Shown piece by piece: positions 60,181-64,000 of a stretch of 64,000 nucleotides of DNA. Positions within the stretch are counted from its first letter, which is position 1. Every line of letters begins with the position of its first letter. Source of the stretch: Streptomyces sp. DHE7-1. Its GTDB lineage: Bacteria; Actinomycetota; Actinomycetes; Streptomycetales; Streptomycetaceae. Both the position numbers and the translations under genes were made by a program. The stretch spans positions 1,674,001 to 1,738,000 of the forward strand of contig JACJDG010000003.1 of assembly GCA_016432725.1 (NCBI GenBank). The letters are read 5' to 3'. Below the pieces are notes generated by a model. The model was not told where the DNA came from, did not search any database, and was given only the letters and a program-made list of their open reading frames with translations.

Positions 60181-61203
60181 CTAAGCGTCCCAGAGCGCCC
60201 CCAGCGCCAACAGGTCGCCCCGGTACTCGATCCGCTCCGCCCAGTCGGCGGGCCAGGCGTCCGCGCCGAGCCAGGCGCCCGCGAAGGCCCCGGTGAGGCA
60301 GGCGATCGAGTCCGAGTCGCCCGAGGAGCAGGCGGCCCGGCGCAGGGCGGTGACGGGCTGGTCGGGGAAGAGCAGGAAGCACAGCAGGCCGGTGGCGAGG
60401 GCCTCCTCGGCGATCCAGCCCGCGCCGGTGGCCAGGCAGGGGTCGGTCTCCGGGGAGACCGTGCGCACGGCCTCCTGGAGGCGGGCGAGCATGTCCAGGC
60501 ACTCGTCCCAGCCGCGGGCGATGAAGTGCTCGGGGCCGGGGTCCTGGGAGCGGGTCCACAGGTCGCCGAGCCAGGTGTGGTCGTAGCGGGTGCGGTTTTC
60601 GTAGGCGTAGCTGCGGAGCCGGCCGACGAGCCCGGCCGGATCGGTGCCCCGGGCGAGCAGGTGCACGGCGTGGGCGGTCAGGTCGGAGGCGGCCAGGGCG
60701 GTGGGGTGCCCGTGGGTGAGCGCGGACTGCAACTGGGCCGCTCCGGAACGCTGTTCGGCGGTCAGGCCGGGGACCAGGCCGACGGGGGCGACGCGCATGT
60801 TGGCGCCGCAGCCCTTGGAGCCGATCCGCGCGGCGTCCTGCCAGGCGCGGCCCTCCTCCTTGAGGAGTTCGCACGCGGTCAGGCAGGTGTTGCCCGGGGC
60901 GCGGTTGTTGTCCGGCGAGAGGTACCAGTCCACGAACTCCTCGCGCAGCGGCCGCTCCAGCCGCTTGGGGGCGAGGTACCCGCGCTCCATGGCCGTGCGG
61001 AGTCCGCGGCCGACGGCGAGGGTCATCTGGGTGTCGTCGGAGACGAGGGCCCGCCGCGGCAGTTCCGTCTCCCGCCAGGGGCCGCACTTGGCGAGGATCG
61101 AGGGGACGTCGTCGAACTCGGTCGGGAAGCCGAGGGCGTCCCCGAGGGCGAGGCCGAGGAGGGAGCCGGTGGCGGCGCGTTTGCCCGGACGGGTGGTGGT
61201 CAT
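60181..61203 (-). CDS. ADP-ribosylglycohydrolase
   Basis: 340 aa. Removes ADP-ribose from proteins or nucleic acids or acts on ADP-ribosyl compounds, with Mg2+ or Mn2+. Metal sites are visible: GLALGDALGFP, the SDDTQMTLAVGRG block and SSGDSDSIACLTGAFAGAWLG. Start ATG 61203 overlaps the NrtR-like stop by four bases. Frame intact. Operon position with an NAD-linked regulator fits an ADP-ribose pathway. Confidence 0.87.
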   Translation of the reverse strand: MTTTRPGKRAATGSLLGLALGDALGFPTEFDDVPSILAKCGPWRETELPRRALVSDDTQMTLAVGRGLRTAMERGYLAPKRLERPLREEFVDWYLSPDNNRAPGNTCLTACELLKEEGRAWQDAARIGSKGCGANMRVAPVGLVPGLTAEQRSGAAQLQSALTHGHPTALAASDLTAHAVHLLARGTDPAGLVGRLRSYAYENRTRYDHTWLGDLWTRSQDPGPEHFIARGWDECLDMLARLQEAVRTVSPETDPCLATGAGWIAEEALATGLLCFLLFPDQPVTALRRAACSSGDSDSIACLTGAFAGAWLGADAWPADWAERIEYRGDLLALGALWDA

Positions 61204-61928
61204 GCGGGGTTTCCTTCCCGGGTCGGCCGGAGCAGGGGCGGGTGCAGGGCGGTCGCGGGGCCCGCGCGGTAGAGGGCGGCCGGCTTGCCGCGGCCGCCGG
61301 TGAGCCGGGCGGCGCCGGGGACGGGTTCGACGAAACCGGGGGTGGCGAGCACCTTGCGGCGGAAGTTGGGCCGGTCCAGCGCGGTGCCCCACACGGTCTC
61401 GTAGACCTGCTGGAGCTCGCCGAGGGTGAACTCGGGCGGGCAGAAGGCGGTGGCGGCGCGGGTGTTCTCCAGCCGGTCGCCGACGCGTTCGTGGGCGTCG
61501 GCGAGGATGCGGTCGTGGTCGAAGGCGAGCGGCCCGGCCGAACCGTACGGCAGCCAGCGGGCCTGGGCCGCGTCGCCGCCGCCACGGGGCTCGGGGGGCT
61601 CGGGCAGCAGCGCGGTGAACGCGACCGAGACGACCCGCATCCGGGGGTCCCGGCCCGGCTCGCTGTAGGTGCGGAACTGCTCCAGGTCCAGCCCGGAGAC
61701 GTCGTCCAGGCCGGTCTCCTCGGCGAGTTCGCGCCGGGCGGCGGTCTCCGCGGACTCGTCGGGCAGCAGGAAGCCGCCGGGCAGCGCCCACCGGCCGGCG
61801 TACGGCTCCTGCCCGCGCTCGACCAGCAGCACGTGCAGCGCGCCCTCGCGGACGGTCAGGACGGCCAGGTCGACGGTGACGGCGAACGGTTCGTAGGCGT
61901 GCTTGTCGTAGCCCAGCAGCACGAACAC
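61200..61928 (-). CDS. nrtR: NrtR-like Nudix regulator with winged-helix C-terminus
   Basis: 242 aa. Nudix domain with an intact Nudix box (GGFLLPDESAETAARRELAEETGL), opening FVLLGYDKHAYEPFAVTVDLAVL, then a winged-helix region (FTLGELQQVYETVWGTALDRPNFRRKVLATPGFV). This layout is NrtR: a repressor of NAD metabolism released by ADP-ribose or related ligand. Start GTG 61928. A 45-bp perfect palindrome spans its ribosome site and start codon. Unlike some NrtR proteins it keeps the catalytic Nudix residues. Frame intact. Confidence 0.82.
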   Translation of the reverse strand: MFVLLGYDKHAYEPFAVTVDLAVLTVREGALHVLLVERGQEPYAGRWALPGGFLLPDESAETAARRELAEETGLDDVSGLDLEQFRTYSEPGRDPRMRVVSVAFTALLPEPPEPRGGGDAAQARWLPYGSAGPLAFDHDRILADAHERVGDRLENTRAATAFCPPEFTLGELQQVYETVWGTALDRPNFRRKVLATPGFVEPVPGAARLTGGRGKPAALYRAGPATALHPPLLRPTREGNPA

Positions 61929-61967
61929 CCCCTTTTATAGTCACTGAGACTATAAAAGGGGGTGTTC
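61923..61967. promoter_or_regulatory. 45-bp palindrome over the nrtR-like start, probable operator
   Basis: Two perfect 20-bp arms (61923-61942 and 61948-61967) and a 5-base centre ACTGA. The central part TATAGTC-N5-GACTATA is the likely operator; the outer part includes the ribosome site (GGGGG) and the GTG start at 61928. It could both bind the repressor and hide the ribosome site by folding in RNA. Confidence 0.8.
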
Positions 61968-61983
61968 CGGGAGCACAACCTCT

Positions 61984-63047
61984 CTAGAGGTCGACCTCCT
62001 GCATGAGCATCCCGACCTCGGTGTTGGACAGGCGGCGCAGCCAGCCCGACTTCTGGTCGCCCAGGGTGATCGGACCGAAGGAGGTGCGCACCAGCTTCTC
62101 GACGGGGAAGCCGGCCTCGGCGAGCATGCGGCGCACGATGTGCTTGCGGCCCTCGTGCAGGGTCACCTCGACCAGATAGTTCTTGCCGGTCTGCTCGACC
62201 ACCCGGAAGTGGTCCGCGCGCGCGTAGCCGTCCTCGAGCTGGATGCCGTCCTTCAGGCGCTTGCCCAGGTCGCGCGGGATGGGGCCGACGATGGCCGCGA
62301 GGTACGTCTTCTTCACGCCGTACTTCGGGTGGGTCAGCCGGTGCGCCAGCTCGCCGTGGTTGGTGAGCAGGATGACACCCTCGGTCTCGGTGTCGAGCCG
62401 GCCGACGTGGAAGAGCCGGGTCTCGCGGTTGGTGACGTAGTCACCGAGGCACTGGCGGCCCTCCGGGTCCTCCATGGTGGAGACGACGCCGGCGGGCTTG
62501 TTGAGCGAGAAGAACTGGTAGGACTGCGTGGCGACGGTCAGGCCGTCGACCTTGACCTCGTCCTTCTCCGGGTCCACCCGGCGGCCCTGCTCCAGCACGA
62601 TCTCGCCGTTGATCTCGACCCGGGCCTGCTCGATCAGCTCCTCGCAGGCGCGGCGGGAGCCGTAGCCCGCGCGCGCGAGCACCTTCTGCAGCCGCTCGCC
62701 CTCCTGCTCGGCACCGGGGAAGGTCTTGGGCAGCTTGACGTCCTTCTTGCCCGCGTAACGCTCCCGGTTGCGCTCCTCGGTCCGCGTCTCGTACTCGCGC
62801 GAGCGAGCCGGGGCGGTACGGCCGCCGCGCTGCTGGGACTGCTTGGGGCCGCCCTTGGCGCCACCGCGCGCGGAGCCGCCGCGCCCGGACTTGGGGCCGT
62901 CCTGGGAGGCCCCGGGGCCCACGTCGTAGCGGCGCTCCTCGGGCGGGGCTTGCGGGGCCGGCCCTGCCCCTGCTTCTGGTCCCTGTCGTTGCCGGCACCG
63001 CGGTAGTTACCGCGCCCGCCGCTCTTGCCGCTGCCGCTGCTTCGCAT
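61984..63047 (-). CDS. rluB: RluB-type 23S rRNA pseudouridine synthase (frame broken once)
   Basis: Corrected length 354 aa. An S4 RNA-binding domain (GERLQKVLARAGYGSRRACEELIEQARVEINGEIV) precedes the catalytic domain with GRLDTETEGVILLTNHGELAHRL (catalytic Asp). A basic Gly/Arg/Lys/Gln-rich N-terminal extension of about 85 residues is low complexity. Start ATG 63047. One base is missing near 62941-62944; restoring it joins the extension (RPEERRYDVGPG) to the rest. It follows scpB by 13 bases. Confidence 0.9.
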
Positions 63048-63060
63048 CAAGGTTTCCGTC

Positions 63061-63749
63061 TTAGTCGTCTGCGTCCTGACCGCCGGGCGCGTCGGGCGCG
63101 TCCGGGTCGAACGACGGGACCCCTCCTGGGTCTCGGCCTCGATCGCCTCCGCCTCCGGGAGGAAGGGCGCGAGTTCCGGAAGTTCGTCCAGGCCGCGCAG
63201 GCCCATCCGCTCCAGGAAGTAGTTCGTCGTCCTGTACAGGATCGCACCTGTTTCGGGTTCCGTGCCCGCCTCCTCGACCAGACCGCGCTGCAGGAGGGTG
63301 CGCATCACGCCGTCGCAGTTCACTCCGCGCACCGCGGAGACGCGGCTGCGGCTGACCGGCTGGCGGTAGGCGACGACCGCCAGGGTCTCCAGCGCGGCCT
63401 GGGTGAGGCGGGCCGTCTGGCCGTCCAGCACCAGCCGTTCGACGGCGGGCGCGTACTCGGCGCGGCTGTAGAAGCGCCAGCCGCCCGCGACGAACCGCAG
63501 CTCGAAGCCGCGGCCCTGCACGGTGTAGTCGTCGGCCAGCTCACGCAGCGCGTCGCCGATCTGCCGCTTCGGCCGCTCGAGGATGCGCGCCAGGTGTTCC
63601 TCGGTCGCGGGCTCGTCCACGACCATGAGGACCGCTTCGAGGGCCGGCTTGAGGTCCAGCCCGGCCACGGCACGCGGCCCGGCGGGAACGTCGGCGGTAC
63701 CGGCGGGTGCCTCCGCGGGCTCCGTGGCTGCCTGGGTGGTCTCGCTCAC
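63061..63749 (-). CDS. scpB: Segregation and condensation protein ScpB (frame broken once)
   Basis: Corrected length 229 aa. Two winged-helix domains (ALEAVLMVVDEPATEEHLARILERP and LTQAALETLAVVAYRQPVSRSRVSAVRGVNCDGVMRTLLQRGLV) with an acidic tail. Forms a complex with SMC and ScpA. Start GTG 63749 overlaps the scpA stop by four bases. One base is missing in the C run 63120-63123; restoring it gives GVPSFDPDAPDAP and a stop at 63061-63063. Confidence 0.93.
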
Positions 63750-64000
63750 GCCTTCTTCTCCTCCTCGGGCGCCTCGGGCGGCCGGTCGAACTCATCGGTG
63801 ACCATCGGCGCCCCGTCCGTGTCCCCGCCGGTCCAGCGCACCAGCAGCTCCCCGAGGGCGGCCTCCTGCTCCAGGGCGACGGCCTTCTCCCGGTACAGCT
63901 CCAGCAACGCCAGGAAGCGGGCCACCACGGTGAGGGTGTCGTCGGTGTCCTCCACCAGCGCCCGGAAGCTGACCTCGCCCAGCTCCCTGAGCCGCGCCAC
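63746..64000 (-). CDS. scpA: Segregation and condensation protein ScpA, C-terminal part only
   Basis: About 84 codons from the right edge. The kleisin C-terminal winged helix is visible: VSFRALVEDTDDTLTVVARFLALLELYREKAVALEQEAALGELLVRW. The start lies outside the window. The stop overlaps the scpB GTG by four bases. Confidence 0.9.
   Translation of the reverse strand: MARLRELGEVSFRALVEDTDDTLTVVARFLALLELYREKAVALEQEAALGELLVRWTGGDTDGAPMVTDEFDRPPEAPEEEKKA

Noticed and set aside
60181..61944. A 587-codon open frame fusing the ADP-ribosylglycohydrolase to upstream sequence
   Set aside because: The part above 61203 is the nrtR-like gene read in another frame; the ATG at 61203 overlapping the nrtR-like stop is the natural start.

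Overview
This window is chromosomal DNA of a high-GC actinomycete, almost certainly a Streptomyces. The evidence is the very high GC content, frequent GTG/TTG starts with GGAGG-type ribosome sites, SepF, an Rpf-type muralytic enzyme, a class F sortase, an AA10 polysaccharide monooxygenase, DnaE2/ImuB, and the order aroH-tyrA-cmk-plsC-der near rluB-scpB-scpA. From memory only (not checked), gene content and order resemble the S. coelicolor core region around SCO1715 (hmgA) to SCO1769 (scpB). I see no rRNA, tRNA, CRISPR array, insertion sequence or prophage.

Layout. 1-9.8 kb: start of an off-window gene, sugar-type ABC ATPase, sortase with its probable substrate, two transporters, a molybdopterin oxidoreductase with a TetR regulator, a lipoprotein. 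9.9-15.3 kb: hmgA with a GntR regulator, a stand-alone type ISP specificity-like domain, a family III CoA-transferase, small conserved proteins. 15.2-23.2 kb: a divergent locus with an ECF sigma factor and anti-sigma facing DUF4331, a TPR protein and a NicO-type Ni/Co transporter, followed by a Ser/Thr kinase. 23.3-34.1 kb: GDSL lipase, AAA ATPase, DUF72, GntR, GNAT, DUF402, methyltransferase, MHS transporter, LPMO, lipase, MarR with a cupin. 34.1-38.7 kb: SOS mutagenesis operon dnaE2-imuB. 38.8-49.6 kb: two streptogrisin-like proteases, a cysteine-rich DUF5685 protein, sepF, acyl-CoA dehydrogenase, efflux pump, mannosyltransferase-like protein, PAP2 phosphatase, I78 inhibitor. 49.9-58.1 kb: WYL regulator, Rpf-LysM, two Streptomyces-type unknowns, then der, plsC, cmk, tyrA, aroH. 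58.3-64 kb: Rieske lipoprotein, two nucleotidyltransferases, ADP-ribosylglycohydrolase, NrtR-like Nudix regulator, rluB, scpB and part of scpA.

A caution runs through the whole annotation. 33 coding regions are broken by a total of 45 apparent single-base deletions, nearly all in G or C runs. Restoring one base at each gives coherent family proteins, and every corrected CDS length becomes a multiple of three. I read these as homopolymer under-calling in the assembly, not real pseudogenes, so these genes are listed as CDS with the break described.

Most interesting systems: (i) the sigma/anti-sigma locus facing DUF4331-TPR-NicO; (ii) the nrtR-like / ADP-ribosylglycohydrolase / nucleotidyltransferase operon behind a 45-bp palindrome covering its own start codon, with a second nucleotidyltransferase converging on it; (iii) dnaE2-imuB with two SOS boxes and no imuA' nearby; (iv) a sortase overlapping a substrate with an unusual sorting signal; (v) a shared AACTAGC-N3-GCTAGTT operator at two distant sites.
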